Of a stretch of 64,000 nucleotides of DNA, positions 15,101-23,315 are shown in pieces. The notes beneath the pieces are model-generated. The model had not been told where the DNA came from. It was given only the letters and a program-made list of their open reading frames with translations, and searched no databases. The translations under genes and the position numbers were made by a program. This DNA is from CADEED01 sp043747835 (GTDB lineage: Bacteria > Pseudomonadota > Gammaproteobacteria > Steroidobacterales > Steroidobacteraceae), in contig JAYTOK010000060.1 in the NCBI GenBank assembly GCA_043747835.1, forward strand, positions 106,209 to 170,208, in the 5' to 3' direction. Numbering within the stretch: the stretch's first letter is position 1; the number at the start of each line of letters is the position of its first letter.

Positions 15101-18100
15101 TTACGGACGAGGACGCGCATACACCTGCAACCCGGCAACTCCCATGCCGGTTCCGCTGTCGTCGGGTACGAACGCGAGCGTGCTTCCGTCTTCCGACAAC
15201 GCCTGCCTGTCGTTCACGAACGTGCCGGTCGAGACTGGCATTTGGTCTCCGTTCCGCAGCGACGCAAGGGTCACGGTGCCCGCGACGAGGTCTCCGACGA
15301 CGGTATACGACCGCGATGAGGTCGCGAGGTTGTTCGTCAAGGATCGCGCGATCGTCGAAAACGCCACGTATCGGCCATCGCCCGAGATCTGCGGCCAGCC
15401 GCTGTGGCTGTTGCCCGCAACACCCAGGATCGAGCTCGCGATCCGGTACGTGCCGACAATGTTGCGATCGACGACGATCACCTGGTCGTATGGCGTATTC
15501 GTCAGATCATTCGATCGGATGGCGAACGCGACGTAGCGTCCGTCGCTCGAGATGCTCATCCCCTGGCCCAGGCCATCGCCATTCGCCTGTTGCCACGAGA
15601 TCAGACCGTACTCGGTGCCGCCGGCCTCGATGTCGTAAAGCCGGACCTCCATCTGCGCATTGCCGGGGAGCGCATAGACATACGCAACGTACTCGCCGTT
15701 GTCGGAGAGCGCGCTGTACGCGACGTTGTACAACGGACTGCCCGCGATCATCCCGCGAAATCCTGACTGCGCGTTGACGTAGTAGAGATACATGCCGTCG
15801 TTGGGCGCGCCGGTAGTGAGGTCGAACGCGCTCCTGAACGTCACGATCTGCCCGTCCGCGGAGATGTCGAGGTGAACGTCGGACGTGCCGAGAATGCCGT
15901 TGGGAAGCTGATCCCCGTTCGGCAGCACGCTGACGCGCACCGTCGTGTTGGTCTCGAGATCGCGGCGGAAGATGTCAATCCCGCCGTTGGTGTCCCCCGC
16001 GACGAGATCCCCCGCCTGCGAGGAGAAGACCGCATAGCGACCGTTCGAGGAAAGCTTGAGGTTGTAGACACCCTGCAACGACACATCACCGTCGGTGTTG
16101 TAGTTGATCAACCGCGTCACACCGGTGCTCATGTTGCGCACATACGCATTGGTGTAGCAGTTGCAGGAGACAGGCGGCGCGTCTTCGTGCACGTTGTTTC
16201 CGTACGAGATGAACGCGATCAGGTTGCTATCGGCCGACAGCGACGGCTCGTAGCTGCTGAAGTCGGGCAGTCCGTTCGATGTCGATCGGCTCACGAGCGT
16301 CGTGTCGGTGAGGCCGGTCGACGCTTGCACCGTGACGACCACCGTGTTGGTGAAAATCGTGCCCGCCGGGTTTCCAACCGAGAAGCGGAACTGAGCGCCC
16401 GTGTCCGTAAGCGTCAGCGGATCGGTGACGTAGCAGACGTTGGTGTTGTTGTTCACGAGCACGCCGGCGCCGCCGATCCACGTCGCGCCGTTCCAGCGCT
16501 GCAACTGCACGTCGAACGTCGGCGTGCCGCCGATGGTCAGGCACAGCTGCGCCACCGCGCCGGGGACGATCGTTGCGTTCGCCGGTTGCGAGGTGATCGT
16601 CGGTGCCACGATGACTTGCACGGTCAGCGTCGCGCCCTGGCTGAACACGAGGCCGGCGCCGTTGTGGACGATGACGCTGTAGACCGCGCCCGAGTTCGCG
16701 CCGACGAGCGTCGGCGTCGTGTACGTCGCGGCGTTCGCGCCGCCGATCGGCGAGCCGTTGACCATCCACGTGTAGCGCAGATCCGAGCCGCTCGCGGTTA
16801 CGGTGAACGTCGCGGTGTCGCCCTGGTTCGCGGTGGTGGAGACGGGCTGCTGCGTGACGACGGGAGCGCCCAGCAGGATGAAGTTCGCATTGTTGCTGTT
16901 CGACGTGCCGAACGGATTCGTCACGGCCACCTGGTAACTGCCGACCTGCGCGTTGCCCACGTTCGTGAAGCTCAGCACGGGCGAAGTCGCTCCGGGGATC
17001 GCCGTTCCGTTGAACGTCCATTGATAGGAGATCGGACCGCTGCCGGTCGCACCGACGGCGAGGATGCCCGAGCCGCCCGCTGGGACGATGAGCGTCGCGG
17101 GTTGCGAGGTGATGGTCGGTTCCGCCGAGACGTTCACGAGCGTCACGTCGAGCGTCACGTTATTGCTGACGATCGCGCCGGCCGCGTTGCTGATGACGAC
17201 GGAGTACGCGCCCGCGTTGGGGAGTCCCACGCTGTTGAACGACAGCACGGCGGTGGTTGCGCCCGCGATGTTCACGCCATCGCGACGCCATTGAAACGAG
17301 AGGGGGCCGGTACCGCTGACGCCGACCGCGAACGACGCGGATTGACCGGCATTCACCGTGAGCGCGACCGGTTGCGCGACGATGGCCGGCGCAACCACGG
17401 CGGGCGTGCTCGTGGTCACGGTGAGCGTCGCCGCGGCGCTGACTGAATTGCCCGCGCTGTTGGTCACGCTCACGGTGTAAGCACCAGCGTTCGCATTCGT
17501 AACCCCGCCCAGGCGCAGGACCGGGCTGTTCGCGCCGGCGATGTCCACGCCGTTCGCGCGCCACTGGTAGCTCAGCGCTTCGGTGCCGTACGCGTCGATC
17601 GCGAATACGGCATCGCCGCCGGCCGCCACGATCAACGACGCCGGTTGCGTCGTGATGGATGGCGCGACGTCGACGTTGCTGACGGAGACGGTGGCGACTC
17701 CGCTCGCGGCGGAGCCGAGCGCGTTGGTGGCGACGACGCGGAACTGGGTGCCGTTGTCGCCCGGCGCGAGCGCGGCCGTCGTGTAGTTTGGCGACGTCGA
17801 CCCGGTGCCGGTCGTGACGTTGTTCCACGCGCCGCTCGAGTTGGCAGGGCGGGTTTGCCATTGCAGGGTCGGCGCGGGTTGGCCGGCGGCCGTCGCCGCG
17901 AGGTTCGCGGTCTGTCCGGTCCTCACCAACGATGGCCGCGGCGATTCCAATACCTGCGGCGGTCCACCGACTTGCAAGACGTTGACCTGAATGTTCTGGC
18001 CGACAGTGCAGGTGGGGGCGTGGGGCGGCGGCGGGGTGTAGCAGGCATGCACCCGAAGCAATGCGGCCTGGTCGGAAGCCGTCGCCACGAAGCCGTAGCG

Positions 18101-19264
18101 AACGCCCCAGTATCGCCATTCGAGGCCGAGACCACCGGGAAGCGGGTTCGCCTCGTTTTGATAGGCACGGGCGACGACGCGCCACGAACGGCCATCGGCG
18201 TTCTGGCGTTCCCAATCGATGACCGCGCGGTCGGCGCGCGAGGGCACCGTGAAAGTGGCGGCGCCTTCGGGACGGTGCGCGGCACCGCCGCTCAGCACGG
18301 CGTCGACATTCGCGACGGTTCCTTCCACGACGTCGATCTGCGTCGGCGTCTGGTCCTGTTGAATGTAGATGCCCGGGTAGTTGGGCAGCGAGGCCCAGTA
18401 GACGCCGCGCTCGTTTCCGTAGCCGAAAGCGCTATACGATCCGTTGGATCCGCATCGGCGTCCGACGCCGAACCGATACGAGGTGAAATCCCCGGGCTCC
18501 ACGGTCATCGTGATGGAGCCGCCGTCCGCGGAGATCGGGACGCGCCTGCCGCCGCCGCCATTGGACGCATAGGAGAGGTTCTGGGCACGGGCGAAGATCG
18601 CCCATTCATAACGGGCGCAACTGGTCGTGGACTGACCATTGTTGCTCGTGACGGTGAAGGTCACGGTGACAGGGCCGATCAGCGTCGAGCAGCGCGGGTC
18701 GCAAGTCATCGACGTCGTGACCCGCAGCGGCGGAATCTCCGCGATGGGAACCAGATAGGTCACCACGACCACCTGGAAGTACGAGAAGTTGCCAACCGTC
18801 GCCTCGAGCATGCCCTCGTCGAGGTGGGTGTCTTCGAGGACTATCCAGTCTTCGCCGGGTTGCGCTTTGGCGATTTTGAATTCCTGATTGGGCTGCAGCG
18901 TCACGCTCGGGACGGGCAGGCGCACATCCACGCCTTCAGCGAAGTCACCGCCGTGCGGCGTGATGACGAAGGTGCTGCCTGCCGCGGTCAGTCCCGCGGG
19001 AAGCGCGGGAGCGCCGGTGGAGTCCCGCGCGATGCGAATCGTTGTGCTGGCGCTGAGTGCGCCGGCTGGAATGACGATCGAAGCGCCGCTTGCTTCCGTG
19101 ACCGTGCCACCGCCTGCGCCGATGACGACCGGGGGCGGCGGCGGCGGCGGTACTGCGGGAGGCGGGTTTGGCGCCGACGGGGGAGGCGCAGGCAGTTCGC
19201 CATCTCCACCGCCGCAACCGGCGAGCGCAACCAAACAAATCGCAGCGAGTAATTGCAAACGCAT
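15101..19264 (-). CDS. Giant surface lipoprotein with Ig-like repeats and a C-terminal TolB/PD40-like propeller
   Basis: The 1387-residue protein begins at ATG 19264 (AAGGGA upstream) with a lipoprotein signal, lipobox LAGC, and a Pro-rich linker containing a poly-Pro run. A ZU5-like stretch follows (GGGTVTEASGASIVIPAGAL), then a cysteine-bearing region. Six or more Ig-like domains of 80-90 residues come next, each with a QP..LTV.AG..A.FAV start, a YQW/FQWRRDG centre and an N.G.Y.V..TN.AG end. The last ~370 residues have TolB-type blades (SSNGRYAVFSSQAG, SDNGEYVAYVY, SSDGRYVAFAI, SGDGRYVAFST). The build suggests a surface adhesin or scaffold. It is the first gene of a four-gene operon reading down to 11887. 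Confidence 0.85.
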   Translation of the reverse strand: MRLQLLAAICLVALAGCGGGDGELPAPPPSAPNPPPAVPPPPPPPVVIGAGGGTVTEASGASIVIPAGALSASTTIRIARDSTGAPALPAGLTAAGSTFVITPHGGDFAEGVDVRLPVPSVTLQPNQEFKIAKAQPGEDWIVLEDTHLDEGMLEATVGNFSYFQVVVVTYLVPIAEIPPLRVTTSMTCDPRCSTLIGPVTVTFTVTSNNGQSTTSCARYEWAIFARAQNLSYASNGGGGRRVPISADGGSITMTVEPGDFTSYRFGVGRRCGSNGSYSAFGYGNERGVYWASLPNYPGIYIQQDQTPTQIDVVEGTVANVDAVLSGGAAHRPEGAATFTVPSRADRAVIDWERQNADGRSWRVVARAYQNEANPLPGGLGLEWRYWGVRYGFVATASDQAALLRVHACYTPPPPHAPTCTVGQNIQVNVLQVGGPPQVLESPRPSLVRTGQTANLAATAAGQPAPTLQWQTRPANSSGAWNNVTTGTGSTSPNYTTAALAPGDNGTQFRVVATNALGSAASGVATVSVSNVDVAPSITTQPASLIVAAGGDAVFAIDAYGTEALSYQWRANGVDIAGANSPVLRLGGVTNANAGAYTVSVTNSAGNSVSAAATLTVTTSTPAVVAPAIVAQPVALTVNAGQSASFAVGVSGTGPLSFQWRRDGVNIAGATTAVLSFNSVGLPNAGAYSVVISNAAGAIVSNNVTLDVTLVNVSAEPTITSQPATLIVPAGGSGILAVGATGSGPISYQWTFNGTAIPGATSPVLSFTNVGNAQVGSYQVAVTNPFGTSNSNNANFILLGAPVVTQQPVSTTANQGDTATFTVTASGSDLRYTWMVNGSPIGGANAATYTTPTLVGANSGAVYSVIVHNGAGLVFSQGATLTVQVIVAPTITSQPANATIVPGAVAQLCLTIGGTPTFDVQLQRWNGATWIGGAGVLVNNNTNVCYVTDPLTLTDTGAQFRFSVGNPAGTIFTNTVVVTVQASTGLTDTTLVSRSTSNGLPDFSSYEPSLSADSNLIAFISYGNNVHEDAPPVSCNCYTNAYVRNMSTGVTRLINYNTDGDVSLQGVYNLKLSSNGRYAVFSSQAGDLVAGDTNGGIDIFRRDLETNTTVRVSVLPNGDQLPNGILGTSDVHLDISADGQIVTFRSAFDLTTGAPNDGMYLYYVNAQSGFRGMIAGSPLYNVAYSALSDNGEYVAYVYALPGNAQMEVRLYDIEAGGTEYGLISWQQANGDGLGQGMSISSDGRYVAFAIRSNDLTNTPYDQVIVVDRNIVGTYRIASSILGVAGNSHSGWPQISGDGRYVAFSTIARSLTNNLATSSRSYTVVGDLVAGTVTLASLRNGDQMPVSTGTFVNDRQALSEDGSTLAFVPDDSGTGMGVAGLQVYARPRP

Positions 19265-19421
19265 GACGCCCATCCCTTGACCGGCAAACACACCGGTTAA
19301 GGCTCAACGCGCGAAATCCCGGCAAACCGGCTCACGTATTTGCGAAAGCGCGTGTGACTTAACGCCCGGATCGACAGGATGCGACTCGCAACTCGTTGAC
19401 GCGGCTGGCTTCCACGCCACA

Positions 19422-20060
19422 ATGCGCCCCGACGTGAACAGCGAAAAACAATCTCCCGGCGAGGTGACACGTCTGCTCCAGAGCTGGGCCGACGGCGATG
19501 CCGCGGCGCTCGAAGCGCTCTGGCCGCTCGTCTATGACGACGTGCGTCGGCTCGCGCGTCGCCAGATGGCCGGCGAGCGCGGCGACCACACTTTGCAGGG
19601 CACGGCGCTCGTCAACGAGGCGTTCATCCGGCTCGCGGGCCAGCGCGTGTTCGAGTGGCAGAACCGCGAGCAGTTTCTATCGCTGGCGGCGCAGATCATG
19701 CGCCGCGTGCTCGTGGACCATGCGCGGCAACGCGCCGCGCAGCGGCGGGGCGACGGCGCGCGACGCGTGAGCATCGAAGACACGCAGGCCGCGATCGAGA
19801 TCGACGAGCGCCAGGCGCTGCAGGCGATCGACGACGAGCGCATCGATGTGCTCGCGATCGATTCGGCATTGACCAGACTCACGCAGATCGACGCGCCGCA
19901 GGGCCGCATCGTCGAGCTGCGGTACTTCGGCGGACTCACGCTCGAAGAGACGGCGAGCGTCGTCGGCATCTCGCTCGCGACGGTGAAGCGGGAGCTCGTG
20001 ATCGCGCGCGCCTGGCTGCGCCGCGAGCTCGGGCGGCAAGACGCGGGTGTTCGCGCGTGA
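19422..20060 (+). CDS. ECF-type RNA polymerase sigma factor, module 2
   Basis: The 212-residue sigma factor is a paralogue of the one at 1693. It shares GDHTLQGTALVNEAFIRLAGQ in region 2 and the region-4 helix-turn-helix LTLEETASVVGISLATVKRE. ATG 19422 is taken as start; GTG 19434 is four codons later and equally possible, since neither has a good Shine-Dalgarno. Its TGA overlaps the kinase GTG (GTGA), exactly as in module 1. The 157-bp spacer to the divergent exported operon should hold promoters for both directions. This raises the possibility that the sigma factor drives that operon (inference). Confidence 0.88.
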   Translation: MRPDVNSEKQSPGEVTRLLQSWADGDAAALEALWPLVYDDVRRLARRQMAGERGDHTLQGTALVNEAFIRLAGQRVFEWQNREQFLSLAAQIMRRVLVDHARQRAAQRRGDGARRVSIEDTQAAIEIDERQALQAIDDERIDVLAIDSALTRLTQIDAPQGRIVELRYFGGLTLEETASVVGISLATVKRELVIARAWLRRELGRQDAGVRA

Positions 20061-22573
20061 GGTCGCCCGACTGGTCGCGGGTCAAGACCTTGTTCACGGC
20101 GGCGCTCGAAGTGGTGCCGTCGGATCGCGCCGCGTTTCTCATGCTCGAGTGCGACGGTGACGCCGCGCTGCTGGGGGAAGTGCAGTCGCTGCTCGAGGCG
20201 CATGAAAAACCCGGCAAGCTTCTCGACACCGTCACTCATGAATTTCGCTCGCAGGCGTTCGCGTTTTCGGGCAGCGCGACCGCGCGCATCGGCGAACGCA
20301 TTGGCGCGTATCGGATCGTGGGCGTTCTCGGCAGCGGCGGCATGGGCGACGTGTTCAAGGCCGTGCGCGACGACGATCAGTACCACTCCGAAGTCGCGAT
20401 CAAGCTCATGCGCGCGGACGTGCGCAGCAGTCTGACCGAACAACGCTTCAAGACCGAACGCCAGATCTTGGCGGGGCTCGATCACCGCAACATCGCGCGG
20501 CTGCTCGATGGCGGCACGGCGGCCGGCGGAATGCCGTACGTCGTAATGGAGCTCGTGACGGGCGAACCTATCGACGCCTGGTGCGAATCGCGGAAGCTGA
20601 GCGTGCGCGAGCGCGTGTCGCTGTTCCTGCAGGTCTGCGCGGCGGTCAGCTACGCGCACCAGCAACTCGTCGTGCATCGCGATCTCAAGCCGAACAACAT
20701 TCTCGTGACGACCGACGGCTCCGTGAAGCTGCTCGACTTCGGCATTGCCAAGCTACTCGAAGCGAACGCCCACACCGCCGTCATGGCAGCCAACGCGACG
20801 GCGACGACGCTGCGTGCGATGACGCTGGAGTATGCAAGTCCCGAGCAGGTGAGCGGCGGACTCGTGACCACCGTCAGCGATGTCTACTCGCTGGGCGTCG
20901 TGCTCTATCGACTGCTCACGGGCCAGAGTCCGTACGGCGCGCGCGCCACCGATGCGCAGCGCATGAAGGAAATCCTGAGCGACACGGCGCCGACGCGGCC
21001 GAGCCAGGTCGAGCGCTCGGTGGATGGGGATCTCGACAACATTCTGCTGATGGCGCTGCGCAAGGAACCGCAGCGCCGCTACAGCAGCGTCGAGGCGCTC
21101 GCCAACGATCTGCGAAACTATCTATCCGGCATGCCCGTGCACGCGCGCGGCAATTCGCTGGGTTATCGCACGGGAAAGTTCGTGCGCCGGCGCAAGGTCG
21201 AGATCGCGGCGGGGCTGCTGGTGTCCTTTTCGCTGATCGGGGCCGTTGTTGTCTCGGCGCGCGAGGCGCGGATCGCGCAGCAGCACTTCGACAGCGTGCG
21301 CAAGCTCGCCAACACATTGCTGTTCCAGCTTCACGACGAAATCCAGAAAGTGCCGGGCTCGCTCAAGACGCGAGAGATGCTCGTGAACACCTCGCTCGAG
21401 TACCTGGACACTCTATACAAGGAAGCCGGCACGGATCGTGAGCTCCAGCAGGAGCTGGCCGCCGCATATCGGCGGGTGGGCGATATCCAGGGAAGTGAGA
21501 CGAGTTCGAGCACCGGCAACTTCAAAGGCGCGATCGAGAGCTACGCGCGCGCGATCGCTCTGCTCGAGCCGATCGTCGCGGCGGATCCCGGAAATCTTCC
21601 GGCCGCGGTGTCGCTGACCCACGCGTACGTGCGGCGCGCGCGCCTGATGTTGGTCGTCAGCAGTCCGAAGGAAGCCCTCGTGCTCGTGCGGAAGGGTGTT
21701 TCGTCCGTCGAGAGGCTTTCGCCGAGGATGGCGGGCGCGACGGAGCTCGCGGAGCTTTCGATGGAAGCCTATACCGCGGAAGCCGACATCCTGTTCGCGC
21801 TCGACCAGCCCGCGGTTGCGATGGCGTCGCTCGACAAAATCCTCGGCGTCTCCGAGGCGCATTGGCATGCGCATCCAGACGATCCCGCGTCGCTGCTCAT
21901 GTTGAGCCGCGCGTACAACAACACGGCGATTCATGCCGATCCGCGACTCTCCGGGGCCGATGCGATCGCGCGCGCGATCGAGTTGCTGCGCAAGGCGGCA
22001 AAGGCGGATGAACAGTTGCTCGCGCGGAAGCCCGATGACGCGTCGAATCAGCAGCGTCAGGCCGTCGCGCATTACAACCTCGCGCGGCAATTGCTGTGGG
22101 CCGGGAAGCCGGAGGAGTCGTTGGCGTTCTATCGACTCTCGGCGCCGCTGGCTGCGAAGGCCGCGGCGGATCCGAACGATGCGCACGGTCGCTACTTCAG
22201 CGCTCTCGTGGACAGCGGCATGGCGCATGCGATGTTCCAGATGGGGAGAGTAGACGAGGCGCGCGCTATCTACCAGCGATGTGCTGACGTCCTGCAGCGT
22301 CTGACCCGCGACGGCAACACGCTGCGCATCGAGTATGCGTACGGCCAGAACGCCGTCCGGCTCGGCGAGCTGTATGCGAGTCTGGCGGCGCGGCCTGGCG
22401 CGAGCGTCGAGGCGCGCGCGAGTTCATGGCGGCAGGCGCGAGATCTCTACACGCAGGGCCTCGCGTCGCTGCGGAAAGTGACTTCGGCCGTGAAGATCGA
22501 GCCGATGGATTACGACGTGGTCGACGATGGGATCGCGGGGCTTGCCGTCGCCGAAGCCGCACTGGCGAAATGA
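20057..22573 (+). CDS. Transmembrane Ser/Thr protein kinase with C-terminal TPR region, module 2
   Basis: The product is 838 residues from GTG 20057. The kinase domain has glycine loop GSGGMGDV (from about residue 92), VAIKLM, HRDLKPNN (H207-D209) and DFGIAKL (D227). The activation segment ends in YASPEQ, so it looks catalytically complete. A membrane helix lies at about 381-399 (GLLVSFSLIGAVVV). The C-terminal 420 residues are helical TPR-like repeats, predicted periplasmic. It closely resembles the kinase at 2268-4799 in domain order and in overlap with an ECF sigma factor. The gene ends just before a palindromic repeat at 22576. Confidence 0.92.
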   Translation: MRSPDWSRVKTLFTAALEVVPSDRAAFLMLECDGDAALLGEVQSLLEAHEKPGKLLDTVTHEFRSQAFAFSGSATARIGERIGAYRIVGVLGSGGMGDVFKAVRDDDQYHSEVAIKLMRADVRSSLTEQRFKTERQILAGLDHRNIARLLDGGTAAGGMPYVVMELVTGEPIDAWCESRKLSVRERVSLFLQVCAAVSYAHQQLVVHRDLKPNNILVTTDGSVKLLDFGIAKLLEANAHTAVMAANATATTLRAMTLEYASPEQVSGGLVTTVSDVYSLGVVLYRLLTGQSPYGARATDAQRMKEILSDTAPTRPSQVERSVDGDLDNILLMALRKEPQRRYSSVEALANDLRNYLSGMPVHARGNSLGYRTGKFVRRRKVEIAAGLLVSFSLIGAVVVSAREARIAQQHFDSVRKLANTLLFQLHDEIQKVPGSLKTREMLVNTSLEYLDTLYKEAGTDRELQQELAAAYRRVGDIQGSETSSSTGNFKGAIESYARAIALLEPIVAADPGNLPAAVSLTHAYVRRARLMLVVSSPKEALVLVRKGVSSVERLSPRMAGATELAELSMEAYTAEADILFALDQPAVAMASLDKILGVSEAHWHAHPDDPASLLMLSRAYNNTAIHADPRLSGADAIARAIELLRKAAKADEQLLARKPDDASNQQRQAVAHYNLARQLLWAGKPEESLAFYRLSAPLAAKAAADPNDAHGRYFSALVDSGMAHAMFQMGRVDEARAIYQRCADVLQRLTRDGNTLRIEYAYGQNAVRLGELYASLAARPGASVEARASSWRQARDLYTQGLASLRKVTSAVKIEPMDYDVVDDGIAGLAVAEAALAK

Positions 22574-22575
22574 AA

Positions 22576-22635
22576 ATGGGGCCTGACCCCAATTCCCGAA
22601 ACGGGGCCTGACCCCTGTTCAAGGGACACGCCCCA
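22576..22635. repeat. GGGGCCTGACCCC palindromic repeat, double copy
   Basis: Two GGGGCCTGACCCC cores (22578-22590 and 22603-22615) are separated by AATTCCCGAAAC. A TGTTCAAGGGACAC tail follows. The element occupies the spacer between the kinase stop and the response regulator and belongs to a family seen at about ten places in this window. Confidence 0.75.
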
Positions 22636-22664
22636 TCGCAATCGCAAGGTAAGATCGGCCGGAT

Positions 22665-23315
22665 ATGCCCGCACCGGCACGACTCATCGTGGTTGAAGAC
22701 GACCCGGCGTTCCAGGACGTCTTTCGCGCCGCATTCGCACACGCGCAAGACATCGAGCTGCTGGGGATCTTCGACCGCGGCGCCACCGCGCTCGACGCGC
22801 TCCGCAAGCATTCGCCCGACGTCCTTCTCGTCGACCTCGGCCTACCCGACATGAGCGGGCTCGAAGTCATCCGCGCCTGCGCAACGACGCATCCGGACTG
22901 CGAGATGATGGTGATCACGGTCTTCGGCGACGAGCAGCACATCCTGCAATCCATCGAAGCCGGCGCAACCGGCTATCTCCTCAAGGACGCGATGCCCGAG
23001 GATCTCGCGGCGCAGATCCACGCCTTGCGCGCCGGCGGCAGTCCGATCAGCCCCGTCATCGCGCGGCAGCTCCTCTCGCGATACTCCGCGCCGCGCCCCG
23101 ACGTCTCCGAAGAGGCGGCGCAGCTCTCCGAGCGCGAGTGCGAGGTGCTGCGCCTGGTCGCCAAAGGCTACACATTCCCCGAAGTCGCGCGGCTGCTCGA
23201 GATTTCCGCGCACTCGGTCATGACCTACGTGAAGCGCAGCTACCGCAAGCTCCACGTCAACTCCAAGACAGAAGCCGTTTATGAGGCCCGCAAGCTGGGT
23301 TTGTTGCGCGATTAG
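22665..23315 (+). CDS. NarL/FixJ-family response regulator
   Basis: The 216-residue protein has a receiver domain (acidic VVEDD at 9-13, phospho-acceptor Asp57 in LLVDLGLPD, Lys in LLKDAM near 105). It also has a LuxR-type helix-turn-helix from about residue 150 (LSERECEVLRLVAKGYTFPEVARLLEIS). It overlaps the histidine-kinase gene by 35 nt, so they are translationally coupled and form a cognate pair. The target genes are unknown. The spacing from the upstream palindromic repeat suggests its own promoter within or just after it. Confidence 0.92.
   Translation: MPAPARLIVVEDDPAFQDVFRAAFAHAQDIELLGIFDRGATALDALRKHSPDVLLVDLGLPDMSGLEVIRACATTHPDCEMMVITVFGDEQHILQSIEAGATGYLLKDAMPEDLAAQIHALRAGGSPISPVIARQLLSRYSAPRPDVSEEAAQLSERECEVLRLVAKGYTFPEVARLLEISAHSVMTYVKRSYRKLHVNSKTEAVYEARKLGLLRD

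Noticed and set aside
15872..17446. Long plus-strand frame across the giant Ig/propeller lipoprotein
   Set aside because: Composition (Arg/Asp/Gly-rich) and overlap with a well-structured gene show it is a shadow.
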